Positions 1-6,993 of a stretch of DNA of 9,909 nt are shown piece by piece. The notes beneath the pieces were generated by a model that was not told the DNA's origin, did no database searches, and saw only the letters and a list, made by a program, of their open reading frames with translations. This DNA is from Solobacterium sp. Lineage in GTDB: Bacteria; Bacillota_I; Bacilli_A; Erysipelotrichales; Erysipelotrichaceae. The DNA lies in assembly GCA_015256455.1 (NCBI GenBank), contig JABZMB010000046.1:1-9909 (forward strand). Reading direction: 5' to 3'. A program made the translations under genes and the position numbers. The first letter of the stretch is position 1, and each line of letters starts with the position of its first letter.

Positions 1-907
1 GTAAGTCAATTTCAGCATTTTCAACTAACTTGTCCATTAATGCTGTATCAGCCTTGTTTTCAGCCTGTGACTTCTTACCATCTTCGATACGTGTACGAAT
101 CATGTTCTTTAAGTCAGCAACTGTTTCAACACCAGTAGCGTTTACATCCTTCGCAAAGTCATCGTTAACTTCTGGTAATACCTTAGTCTTAACTTCGTTA
201 ACCTTAACCTTGAATACAACTGCAGCGCCCTTTAATTCTTCAGCGTGGTAGTTCTCTGGGAATGTAAGATTTAATTCCTTTTCTTCACCAGCCTTAACAC
301 CAACTAACTGTTCTTCAAAACCAGGGATGAATGAATGGGAACCTAATACTAAGTCATAGTTAGTACCCTTACCACCATCAAATGCAACACCATCCTTGAA
401 TCCTTCGTAGTCAATATTGACTGTATCGCCTTCAGCTGCAGCGCCATCCTTAGTCTGAACTTCTGCATACTGCTCGCGCATACGGTTTAATTCTGCATCA
501 ACTTCTTCATCACCAACAGCAACTTCTTCAAGATTGTATTCTAATCCCTTATAATCGCCTAACTTCACTTCAGGCATAACTGCAAATGTAAATACTAATT
601 CAACACCATTTGCGTCGATTGACTTGATATCCAACTGTGGTTGGCTAATTGGTGTTAAGTTTTCAGCTGCTAAAGCTGCACGCATCCATTCGTTTGCGTT
701 ATCATCCACAGCTGTGATGAATCTTTCGTTATCAGAAACACGCTTTTCGATTAAAGCCTTAGGTGCCTGTCCCTTACGGAAACCATTGATAGATACATTC
801 TTAGCAATCTTATTGAATGCCTTCTTTACTGCATCTGCCCATTCTTTACCTTCAATTTTAACTGTTAAATCTCCAACTGATTTTTCTTTGAGTGTCCAAT
901 TTGACAT
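1..907 (-). CDS. tig: Trigger factor, ribosome-associated chaperone (3' end outside window)
   Basis: Trigger factor binds near the ribosomal exit tunnel and shields nascent chains; many members also have peptidyl-prolyl isomerase activity. The reading frame stays open from the ATG at 905-907 to the left edge, giving 302 residues of a family usually about 430 long, so roughly the last 125 residues are missing. The N-terminal ribosome-binding domain carries the signature GFRKGQAPK at residues 42-50. A central FKBP-type domain follows at about 150-245 (GDTVNIDYEGF and a later FIPGFEEQLVG stretch), and then the start of the C-terminal chaperone arms. The start is set by an AAAAGGAG site about 9 nt upstream. 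Codon use is biased to AAG, GGT, GCT and GAA, as in highly expressed genes. Two candidate promoters precede it, the distal one overlapped by a CIRCE element, so HrcA heat-shock control is inferred. Identification is secure. Confidence 0.96.
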   Translation of the reverse strand, partial: MSNWTLKEKSVGDLTVKIEGKEWADAVKKAFNKIAKNVSINGFRKGQAPKALIEKRVSDNERFITAVDDNANEWMRAALAAENLTPISQPQLDIKSIDANGVELVFTFAVMPEVKLGDYKGLEYNLEEVAVGDEEVDAELNRMREQYAEVQTKDGAAAEGDTVNIDYEGFKDGVAFDGGKGTNYDLVLGSHSFIPGFEEQLVGVKAGEEKELNLTFPENYHAEELKGAAVVFKVKVNEVKTKVLPEVNDDFAKDVNATGVETVADLKNMIRTRIEDGKKSQAENKADTALMDKLVENAEIDL

Positions 908-943
908 CTTATTAACTCCTTTTCGCTTTTTTATTGCTTGCAT

Positions 944-949
944 ATTATA
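944..949 (-). promoter_or_regulatory. Proximal tig promoter (extended -10)
   Basis: Minus-strand TATAAT preceded by TGG (a TGn extended -10). No good -35 box is present at 16-18 nt. The predicted start near 937 leaves a leader of about 30 nt that includes the AAAAGGAG site. It lies downstream of the CIRCE element and could give HrcA-independent basal transcription. Confidence 0.6.
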
Positions 950-997
950 CCAAAGATACAATATTTCGGCTATGTTTTTACTATATTACGGTCGATT

Positions 998-1024
998 TTA
1001 GCACTCGACCACTATGCCTGCTAA
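998..1024. promoter_or_regulatory. CIRCE element (HrcA operator) upstream of tig
   Basis: The consensus CIRCE is TTAGCACTC-N9-GAGTGCTAA. Here the left half TTAGCACTC (998-1006) is perfect, the spacer is exactly 9 nt (1007-1015), and the right half is GCCTGCTAA (1016-1024) with two mismatches, so 16 of 18 arm positions match. It begins 1 bp downstream of a candidate -10 box on the minus strand, the usual place for an HrcA roadblock. The gene served is tig; no plausible plus-strand gene starts here. Confidence 0.85.
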
Positions 1025-1025
1025 T

Positions 1026-1054
1026 ATCCTACAAAGTTTAGGCTCGAAAGTCAA
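1026..1054 (-). promoter_or_regulatory. Distal, CIRCE-overlapped tig promoter
   Basis: Minus-strand -35 TTGACT (1049-1054), 17 nt spacer, -10 TAGGAT (1026-1031). The predicted start near 1019 falls inside the CIRCE element and would give a leader of about 110 nt. The -35 box contains the TGA stop codon of the upstream gene. The -35 is near consensus; the -10 matches only 4 of 6, but the fit with CIRCE supports it. Confidence 0.65.
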
Positions 1055-1749
1055 TGCAATGTTTTCGCATATGCAAGTTGTTTAGAGACTTTCCGATAGA
1101 TTTCTCCTTCATCCATCATATCGTATACTTGTTTCAACATTGCAAGTGCTAAATCTTCTGCTTCATCTTCATCATATGATAATGGCAAGAATACATATAC
1201 CTCATGAATCAATAATGTTTTAGCCATTTCATAGAAATCTGGATGATCATTTTCTAACCAATCTTTTAGATAGGATTGTGCCTTCAAGAAACCTTCAGAC
1301 TTATGTACAGGAATAATATCATCTGACCAGAATGTGTATTCTACTCCATTCTTAATGAGTGTAAACTCATCAGATATTTCTTGTTCAGCCAAACCTTCAA
1401 TCAATAATGCGGCTGCTTCTGGACAAGGATCTTTTGAAAGATAATCCTTAATCTCTACCAGGCACTCTCTTAGATTTCTTGTTACTAATACACTAGCAGC
1501 CGCTAGTTGTGACTTTGGTTTTCCTTTCAGTTTTCTCAATAGCGAATCCAAACTATCTTCTCGTATTTCTTTTTCATCACTGAGATGATAGTTCAATTCT
1601 CTTTTAAAACTTTTCAATTTTTGTTCAACATCAACCGGAATATATGGCATGTTTAACTCTTTTTGAACCAAGAAATTTGCATCACCATATTTTCCCTCTT
1701 TGATTAAATTTTCAATCTCCGTAAGGATTTCCTCGTAGTAATTTGTCAT
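1051..1749 (-). CDS. DUF3196-like helical (TPR-like) protein of unknown function
   Basis: A soluble, acidic, mostly helical protein of 232 residues with no signal peptide or membrane segment. The amphipathic repeats, for example residues 4-32 (YYEEILTEIENLIKEGKYGD), resemble TPR helices, and the overall pattern fits the DUF3196-type proteins found in Mollicutes and Erysipelotrichia; that family name is from memory. A Glu/Asp-rich stretch lies at 192-200 (YDEDEAEDL). The start is fixed by AGGAGG at 1754-1759, 4 nt before the ATG. The gene sits between tRNA-Arg and tig on the same strand; its TGA stop is part of the tig -35 box. I see no independent promoter, and a terminator-like hairpin lies only about 20 nt upstream, so expression may rely on read-through from the tRNA or phosphodiesterase transcript. 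Molecular function is unknown. Confidence 0.85.
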   Translation of the reverse strand: MTNYYEEILTEIENLIKEGKYGDANFLVQKELNMPYIPVDVEQKLKSFKRELNYHLSDEKEIREDSLDSLLRKLKGKPKSQLAAASVLVTRNLRECLVEIKDYLSKDPCPEAAALLIEGLAEQEISDEFTLIKNGVEYTFWSDDIIPVHKSEGFLKAQSYLKDWLENDHPDFYEMAKTLLIHEVYVFLPLSYDEDEAEDLALAMLKQVYDMMDEGEIYRKVSKQLAYAKTLH

Positions 1750-1758
1750 ATAGCCTCC

Positions 1759-1793
1759 TAAACGAAAGAAACCGCCGACTGATTGCCGACGGT
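1759..1793 (-). terminator. Terminator-like hairpin after tRNA-Arg
   Basis: On the minus strand, arms at 1785-1793 and 1771-1779 form a 9 bp stem (two G-U wobbles) around loop AATCA, followed by TTTCTTTCGTTT. On the plus strand the wobbles become A-C mismatches, so the signal belongs to the minus strand. It runs directly into the Shine-Dalgarno site of the next gene, so it may be leaky or act as an attenuator. Confidence 0.65.
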
Positions 1794-1805
1794 ATCTTTT
1801 CTATA

Positions 1806-1882
1806 TGGCGTCCTCGAAGAGATTCGAACTCTTGACCACACGCTTAGAAGGCGTGAGCTCTATCCAGCTGAGCTACGAGGAC
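1806..1882 (-). tRNA. tRNA-Arg (anticodon UCU)
   Basis: A complete cloverleaf can be drawn on the minus strand. The acceptor is GTCCTCG/CGAGGAC with discriminator G. The D arm is GCTC/GAGC. The anticodon stem is CACGC/GCGTG around loop CTTCTAA, giving anticodon TCT, which reads AGA/AGG arginine codons. The T arm is AAGAG-TTCGAAT-CTCTT. The 3' CCA is encoded (1806-1808). Without CCA the tRNA is 1809-1882. It has its own promoter immediately upstream and a hairpin terminator downstream. Confidence 0.97.
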
Positions 1883-1891
1883 AGCACAAAT

Positions 1892-1920
1892 AATATATCA
1901 AAATATCTATCAGTTTTCAA
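1892..1920 (-). promoter_or_regulatory. Promoter of tRNA-Arg
   Basis: Minus-strand -35 TTGAAA (1915-1920), 17 nt spacer, -10 TATATT (1892-1897) with an extended TGA before it. The predicted start is only a few nt before the mature tRNA 5' end. The -35 lies 8 nt past the phosphodiesterase stop codon, and no terminator separates the two. Confidence 0.8.
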
Positions 1921-1928
1921 GATTAAAT

Positions 1929-2399
1929 TTACATTTTATATCGTTTTAATTCTGCAGATACTTGTTTTCCATCAAAATGTAAAATCATATACGATGGCTT
2001 AGAACCGTCACGGTTATAGCTAAGTGAACCAGGGTTAAATAAATGCACCTCTTCAAACTGCTCATCAAATGGAACATGTGTATGTCCAAAGCATACAATA
2101 TCACAACCGCGCTCTCTTGCATGTCGTACTAGACCAAATAACGAACCATATCCAATATCATGATGACCATGCACTAATAAGATGCGATGATCTTCTACTT
2201 CACAAACAAGTTCAGTTTCATAATCCCCATAGTAATCACAATTACCTTGCACACATGCATATCCCTCTGTTAACTGCTTAGGTAGTTCACTATCACCCGC
2301 ATGTAAGTATGCATACGCATTTGGATACATCTTGCGAATCTCTTTTAAACATTCCGTTTGTCTATGAGAGTCACTCACCAATATAATATCTTTTGACAT
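1929..2399 (-). CDS. YfcE/MJ0936-type metallophosphodiesterase
   Basis: A cytosolic calcineurin-like phosphoesterase of 156 residues, the usual length for the family; members bind two divalent metals and hydrolyse phosphodiester substrates. All blocks are present in order: SDSH (D10, H12), HAGD (D36), GNCD (N53), VHGHH (H77, H79), FGHTHVP (H106, H108) and NPGS (122-125). The physiological substrate cannot be read from sequence. I chose the ATG at 2397-2399 because GGTGA (2405-2409) sits 5 nt upstream; the in-frame GTG at 2406-2408 would add three residues but is itself part of that ribosome site. A consensus -10 lies upstream. In many Firmicutes this gene adjoins the RdgB/HAM1 gene; here it is followed by tRNA-Arg instead. 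Confidence 0.92.
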   Translation of the reverse strand: MSKDIILVSDSHRQTECLKEIRKMYPNAYAYLHAGDSELPKQLTEGYACVQGNCDYYGDYETELVCEVEDHRILLVHGHHDIGYGSLFGLVRHARERGCDIVCFGHTHVPFDEQFEEVHLFNPGSLSYNRDGSKPSYMILHFDGKQVSAELKRYKM

Positions 2400-2404
2400 T
2401 TTGT

Positions 2405-2409
2405 TCACC
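2405..2409 (-). promoter_or_regulatory. Shine-Dalgarno site deciding the phosphodiesterase start
   Basis: GGTGA on the minus strand, 5 nt before the ATG at 2397-2399. It overlaps the alternative GTG codon at 2406-2408, which has only a weak AGGT further upstream. This favours the ATG. Confidence 0.65.
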
Positions 2410-2418
2410 GTTGTACCT

Positions 2419-2440
2419 ATTATAATGAATCTTTGTCATA
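2419..2440 (-). promoter_or_regulatory. Candidate promoter of the phosphodiesterase gene
   Basis: Perfect minus-strand TATAAT at 2419-2424. A weak -35 (TTTACG, 4 of 6) lies 16 nt further upstream, at about 2441-2446. The leader would be about 13 nt. Because ATTATAAT is near-symmetric, a TATAAT also reads on the plus strand at 2421-2426, but no -35 accompanies it. Confidence 0.55.
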
Positions 2441-2457
2441 CGTAAAAGAGATAAACA

Positions 2458-2478
2458 TGTTAAAATACCATTAAGGAG
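2458..2478 (+). promoter_or_regulatory. Candidate extended -10 and ribosome site for the small membrane protein
   Basis: TGT-TAAAAT at 2458-2466 is an extended -10 without a recognisable -35. AAGGAG at 2473-2478 follows, 9 nt before the ATG at 2488. The ribosome site is strong and decides the start; the promoter assignment is tentative. Confidence 0.4.
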
Positions 2479-2487
2479 CGTATTTCT

Positions 2488-2862
2488 ATGAATATTTATC
2501 CCTACAACATGTATTTCTTATATGCCGCATGCGCATTTCTCATATCTTATCTGATCATATTCTTGTTAAAGACAATGAATTTTTTAAAAACAACGAAAAC
2601 TACAAATGTCAGTATTCAAGTTATCAAAGACAAGGTTGATCATCTTCAGTATGTATCAAATGCAATTAATGAACAGAATAAAGCAAAGAAGACAATGCAA
2701 AATAAGTTAATTAAGATTCTTCTTCCAATTGCAGTTTCTATCATTCTCACCTATCGCCAAAATGATGAGCTAAAGGGATTCAAGGGCTACGCAGCTGCTG
2801 GTAAACGTGAATTTGCTAAACGTGCTAATAGCGAAATCATTAAACGCATCTTTACCAATTAA
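2488..2862 (+). CDS. Small membrane protein of unknown function
   Basis: A protein of 124 residues that I do not recognise. Residues about 8-28 (FLYAACAFLISYLIIFLL and neighbours) form a clear membrane helix close to the N terminus without a signal-peptidase site. A basic, polar linker follows (29-72). A shorter hydrophobic segment lies at about 74-89 (IKILLPIAVSIILTY), and the tail is positively charged (KGFKGYAAAGKREFAKRANSEIIKR). A two-helix protein with both ends on the same side is possible. The AAGGAG site 9 nt upstream of the ATG and codon use like its neighbours support a real gene. It is the only plus-strand gene between the phosphodiesterase (divergent) and uvrC (convergent), so the context gives no functional hint. 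It ends just before a shared hairpin terminator. Confidence 0.8.
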   Translation: MNIYPYNMYFLYAACAFLISYLIIFLLKTMNFLKTTKTTNVSIQVIKDKVDHLQYVSNAINEQNKAKKTMQNKLIKILLPIAVSIILTYRQNDELKGFKGYAAAGKREFAKRANSEIIKRIFTN

Positions 2863-2863
2863 T

Positions 2864-2896
2864 TAAAACTACCGGTGCTTATGCATCGGTAGTTTC
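2864..2896. terminator. Shared hairpin terminator between the membrane protein and uvrC
   Basis: Arms AAACTACCG (2866-2874) and CGGTAGTTT (2887-2895) pair perfectly. An inner TGC/GCA stem and loop TTAT (2879-2882) continue the hairpin on the plus strand. The minus-strand transcript is followed by TTTTAATTAATT, so termination should be better in the uvrC direction; the plus-strand T run is short. The uvrC stop codon lies in the loop. Confidence 0.75.
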
Positions 2897-4663
2897 ATAT
2901 GTTTGATGTAAAGCATCATATACTGCTTGAGCCACTTCAGCTGGTACAACCTTTGCTATGTCTTCAACTGTTGCGGCTTTTAGATTTGTGAAGTTGCCAA
3001 ACTCTTTTAATAATAGTTTCTTACGTCTAGGGCCTACACCTGCTATCTCGTCCAACACAGATTTTGTTTGTGCCTTTGCACGTAATTTTCTATGATACGT
3101 AATCGCAACGCGGTGAACTTCATCTTGCATACGTGTTAACAGGAAAAATAGTCCTGAATCTTTATCAATTTCAAAAATATCCCCATTGGTATCCATTAAG
3201 GCATTTGTGCTGTGTTTATCATCCTTTACCAAACCCATTAACTTGATTGTATCTGATAAATCAAGTGAATCTAGAATTTCCTTTGCCGCATCAATCTGTG
3301 TTTTACCACCATCGACGATTATACCATCTGGCATTCTCGCCCCTTCTTTTAACATACGGAAATAACGGCGATAGATCACTTCCTTCATTGAATCTACATC
3401 AGAGTTTCCTGTATGTAATTTATATAATCGATAACTCTTACGATCTGGATAACCATCTTCATATACAACACATGAGGCAACTGTAAACGCACCACTAATA
3501 TGAGAGTTATCAAATAACTCAACACGATTCATTGGGTGTTTTGCAATGTCACAAAGCTGTGTTACTGCTTGCTCTGTTAGTGTATCTTGTCTTGCGACCG
3601 CATTAAACTTAAGATCTAATTGTTTTTTAGCGTTTTCAACACACATATCTAAGAGTTTTACTTTATATCCCTTTTGTGGTTGGAAAATAGGCATATCCAA
3701 TACTTCCTGTAATGCTGTAACATCTAACTCCATCGGTAATACAAGTTCACGAGCAGATGGATGATCTTGATAATACTGTACTAAAAACGAAGTAAATTCT
3801 TCTTCTGCATCGCCATAAAGAGGTCTTAAACGGAATTCTTTGTTTAGGATTGTTCCTTCGCGTACTAAGAAACCTGTAATCGCAAGATATCCTTTTTTCG
3901 TATACCAAGCAAAGACATCACGTGAGCCACGATTATCCTTTTCAATATTCTGCTTATCATTAACCACATGTCGAATCGACTCTAGCATCTCTTTATATTC
4001 TTGTGCTTTTTCAAATTCAAGCGCTTGGCTAGCTTCTAGCATTTTTGTCTGTAGTTGTGCTTCAACATCCTTTGTGTCCCCATTCATGAAACGAACAACT
4101 TTATCACTCATTTCATCATAGACTTTAGGATCAATATCAAACTCACAAGGACCAATACATTGATGCATGTGATAATACAGACATACCTTCGGTTCTAGGT
4201 GTGTACATCTTCTAAATGGATAGAGTGACTGTAATAGTTTTAAAGTTGTTCTAGCAGCAGTCGCATCAGGAAATGGCCCAAAGTATTTTGCGTTCTTATC
4301 TTTCTTAGTATCACGAGCTATCAGTAAACGTGGATACTTTTCTTTTGTCAGTTTGATATATGGATATGATGAATCATCGATAAACTGAATGTTATACTTT
4401 GGACGATATTTCTTAATTAAGTTGATCTCTAATACCAAAGCTTCTTTTTCACTTCTTGTGACAATAAAATCAAAGTCTTCAATATGACTTACCATTTTAG
4501 TCGTCTTAAAATCGTGCGCACCAACAAAATACTGGTTCACACGATTATGTAGATTCTTTGCCTTACCAACGTAGATGATTTCTCCATTTTTATCTTTCAT
4601 CTGATAACTACCAGGTTCATTTGGTAAGTTCTTTAATTTCGCTTTGATATATTCTTTATCCAT
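2879..4663 (-). CDS. uvrC: UvrABC excinuclease subunit C
   Basis: UvrC makes the 3' and 5' incisions around bulky DNA lesions after UvrA/UvrB recognition. At 594 residues it is full length. Domains in order: GIY-YIG nuclease at about 14-95, with GSY at 18-20 (the usual GIY/GVY here reads GSY), YVG at 31-33, R41 and probable catalytic E79; a four-cysteine block C153, C161, C169, C173 of the type reported to hold an iron-sulfur cluster in UvrC; a UVR motif at about 202-236 that contacts UvrB; an RNase H-like nuclease with D385 (LFDNSHISG) and D451 (VDGGKTQ); and tandem helix-hairpin-helix at about 535-590 (IAGVGPRRKKLL). It is the last gene of the cvpA-mutS2-uvrC operon. The gap to mutS2 is 9 nt and AAAGGA overlaps the end of mutS2. 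uvrA and uvrB are not in the window, as is common. Confidence 0.98.
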   Translation of the reverse strand: MDKEYIKAKLKNLPNEPGSYQMKDKNGEIIYVGKAKNLHNRVNQYFVGAHDFKTTKMVSHIEDFDFIVTRSEKEALVLEINLIKKYRPKYNIQFIDDSSYPYIKLTKEKYPRLLIARDTKKDKNAKYFGPFPDATAARTTLKLLQSLYPFRRCTHLEPKVCLYYHMHQCIGPCEFDIDPKVYDEMSDKVVRFMNGDTKDVEAQLQTKMLEASQALEFEKAQEYKEMLESIRHVVNDKQNIEKDNRGSRDVFAWYTKKGYLAITGFLVREGTILNKEFRLRPLYGDAEEEFTSFLVQYYQDHPSARELVLPMELDVTALQEVLDMPIFQPQKGYKVKLLDMCVENAKKQLDLKFNAVARQDTLTEQAVTQLCDIAKHPMNRVELFDNSHISGAFTVASCVVYEDGYPDRKSYRLYKLHTGNSDVDSMKEVIYRRYFRMLKEGARMPDGIIVDGGKTQIDAAKEILDSLDLSDTIKLMGLVKDDKHSTNALMDTNGDIFEIDKDSGLFFLLTRMQDEVHRVAITYHRKLRAKAQTKSVLDEIAGVGPRRKKLLLKEFGNFTNLKAATVEDIAKVVPAEVAQAVYDALHQTYETTDA

Positions 4664-4672
4664 TGTTTTCCT

Positions 4673-6985
4673 TTAGTTTAATGTTACTACAGTTGCACCA
4701 GTTCCACCTTCTTGAGGCATTCCCAGTCTAAATTCTTTGACAGATTTATCATTACGCAATCGCTCATGAACAGCTTTACGTAGTTTCCCTGTACCATCCC
4801 CGTGAATAATACGGAAAGTCTTTAGACCATGAATCTTTGCTTGGTCCATATAGTCTTTCATCTTCTCAATACCTTCATCGACACGCATGCCAATTAGATT
4901 GCATTCTAAAGACATGCTTGCATAGATATTATGAGAGCGAATATGTACAGACGTATTCGTCTTTGTCTTAGGAATCACATGTGAACTTGGTCGAATCTGA
5001 TTCTTCTTTACATGAATCATTCTTCCATTTAAACTCACAGTAATTTCTTTTCTTCCAACCTTGATTACTTCACATACCTGATTGGAAGAACGTAATTCCA
5101 CCGCATCTCCAACATGATATGTAATATCATCATAATTTGTATCATCCGCTTCTTCGAGTGGTTGAATCTTCTTCAATTGATTACGTACATTGAGCACTTC
5201 ATGATATTTTGCTTGCTCACTACGCATTTGTGCAAGAATTTCATCCGCCTTATGTTGAGCTTCTTCAATGTATTGATTGGCTTCTGCTTGCGCATTCTTA
5301 TGCCATTCATCTTTTTCTTTTAAAAGTTGATTTCGCTCTTTGACAAGAGATTCTTGTAATGCTTTTACTTCCGCAATCTTTTGACGAAGTTCATCATTCT
5401 TTAACGTTGTTTCATTTAACTGTGTTTCTAAACGCTCAATTAAAATATCTTCTTGTGATTTGGCTTGTTCTTTTAAGAATGAAGCATATTTAATAATCGA
5501 TTTTGGTAAACCATATCTTTCCGCTATCTCAAAGGCATTCGATTGTCCTGTTAAGCCTTCGATAAAGCGATACGTAGGTTCTAACTTCTCTTGGTCGAAT
5601 TGTACACTCGCAACCAAAATATCGTCATGTCGTTTCCCATACGCTTTTAGTCGACCATAGTGTGTTGTGGCAACGCAAGTAGCCTTTACATCACGTAAAT
5701 AATTCAAGATAGAGATTGCTAAACTCTCTCCCTCTTTTGGATCTGTACCAGAGCCAACTTCATCCATTAGTACTAAACTGTTTTCTGTTGCACTACGAAT
5801 AATTTCTGCTTGTTTTTTGATGTGTGCACTAAAACTGGATAAGGACTCTACAACTGATTGATCATCACCAATATCCACAAACACATTATCAAAGAAAGGA
5901 ATCACAGCACTTTCTGCAGTTACAGGAATACCAACATACGTCATTAATACAAATAGACCAATGACTTTCATCGACACCGTCTTACCACCAGTGTTAGGAC
6001 CTGTAATGAGAAGAATACGTTTAGGGTCACGCAAATGATAGTTATTCGCAACTACCTTTTTAGGATCTATCAGAGGATGTTTTGCACGAACAATCTCAAT
6101 TTCCTTCTGTTGAGTTAGTTCTGCCGCTACACCATCATGAAGCTTACCCCATTGTGCTTTCGCGAAGATTGCATCTAAAATACCACAAGTTTCAATGTTT
6201 GCAATTTCTTCATCCGCAATTGCAGATACACTTCTAGATAACATTGTTAGGATACGATGAATCTCTTCTTTTTCTTTCTCAACAAGTTCCATCTTACGAT
6301 TATTTAATCCAACTAATGATGCTGGTTCAATATAGGATGCTTGTTTTGAAGCACTATCACCATGCAGTAGACCACCATACATATTTTTATCAGATGCTTT
6401 TACTAAGATGACAGCACGGCCATTACGCATCGTTACAATGGAGTCAACTACACTATCAGAATGACTTGCCACAAATCGATTTGCTGCAGCTGCGATTTCC
6501 CCATCGATGCGTGATAAACTTGAACGAATTGATTTTAACTCTGGTGAAGCTTTATCCATTACTTCACCATATTGATTTAAACAATTACCAATTTCTTTCG
6601 CAATTTTCTCATGAACAATTAGGGTATCATATAAATCACTGAGATGATGATGTTCTAATGCATTCATAGATTTAAAATAATTCAACATCCCTTGAATGCC
6701 TTGAATCAAGAACATTTCATCAATCAACTCTTGTGCAGTTAAAGTTCTTCCCTTTTTTGCATTCAAAAGAATTTCTCTTAAATCTTTAATTTGAGACATT
6801 GGCAGACGATCTTCATGAATACACATTGCTAGAGCTTCTTTCATGTATGCATGTTCACGACGTATCACAAGAGGATCGAAAGATGGTTTTATGGTATCTA
6901 CATATTCAATGCCAAGTGAAAAAGAACATTGCTTTTTCACCTGTTCTAATATCACATTCAATTCTAGACTACCAATTACACTCAT
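4673..6985 (-). CDS. mutS2: MutS2 ATPase with C-terminal Smr domain
   Basis: A MutS-family ATPase of 770 residues (typical is about 780) lacking the mismatch-recognition N domain. MutS2 has been linked to suppression of recombination and, in B. subtilis, to splitting of collided ribosomes (RqcU); which role applies here cannot be read. Visible features: core and clamp helices at 1-300; Walker A GPNTGGKT at 329-336; the Q-containing linker DIGDDQSVVESLSSFS at 371-386; Walker B LVLMDEVGSGT at 404-414; the THYGRLKAYG switch at 441-450; a long coiled coil at about 505-605; a KOW-like beta segment at about 620-665; and Smr at about 693-770 with HGDGTGKLR at 728-736. The first Smr motif, usually LDLRG, reads CNLIG (695-699), losing the conserved Asp and Arg. 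AGGAG (6991-6995) overlaps the cvpA stop codon. Confidence 0.97.
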   Translation of the reverse strand: MSVIGSLELNVILEQVKKQCSFSLGIEYVDTIKPSFDPLVIRREHAYMKEALAMCIHEDRLPMSQIKDLREILLNAKKGRTLTAQELIDEMFLIQGIQGMLNYFKSMNALEHHHLSDLYDTLIVHEKIAKEIGNCLNQYGEVMDKASPELKSIRSSLSRIDGEIAAAANRFVASHSDSVVDSIVTMRNGRAVILVKASDKNMYGGLLHGDSASKQASYIEPASLVGLNNRKMELVEKEKEEIHRILTMLSRSVSAIADEEIANIETCGILDAIFAKAQWGKLHDGVAAELTQQKEIEIVRAKHPLIDPKKVVANNYHLRDPKRILLITGPNTGGKTVSMKVIGLFVLMTYVGIPVTAESAVIPFFDNVFVDIGDDQSVVESLSSFSAHIKKQAEIIRSATENSLVLMDEVGSGTDPKEGESLAISILNYLRDVKATCVATTHYGRLKAYGKRHDDILVASVQFDQEKLEPTYRFIEGLTGQSNAFEIAERYGLPKSIIKYASFLKEQAKSQEDILIERLETQLNETTLKNDELRQKIAEVKALQESLVKERNQLLKEKDEWHKNAQAEANQYIEEAQHKADEILAQMRSEQAKYHEVLNVRNQLKKIQPLEEADDTNYDDITYHVGDAVELRSSNQVCEVIKVGRKEITVSLNGRMIHVKKNQIRPSSHVIPKTKTNTSVHIRSHNIYASMSLECNLIGMRVDEGIEKMKDYMDQAKIHGLKTFRIIHGDGTGKLRKAVHERLRNDKSVKEFRLGMPQEGGTGATVVTLN

Positions 6986-6993
6986 ATAAACTC

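Noticed and set aside
624..1001. Plus-strand open frame of 125 codons opposite tig
   Set aside because: It lies antisense to the clear trigger factor frame, has no ribosome site, and runs into the tig promoter region. It is a shadow frame.
990..1010. GGTCGA/TCGACC inverted repeat near the CIRCE element
   Set aside because: A 6 bp pair with a 9 nt loop and no T tract; it overlaps the left CIRCE arm and is better explained as incidental to it than as a terminator.
1805..2002. Plus-strand open frame across the tRNA gene
   Set aside because: It spans the antisense of tRNA-Arg and the tail of the phosphodiesterase, and has no ribosome site. It is not a gene.
2406..2408. GTG as the start of the phosphodiesterase
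   Set aside because: It is part of the GGTGA ribosome site correctly spaced for the ATG at 2397-2399, and the three extra residues are not typical of the family.
3247..4121. Several plus-strand open frames opposite uvrC
   Set aside because: uvrC is full length with all domains on the minus strand. These frames have no ribosome sites or recognisable protein character.
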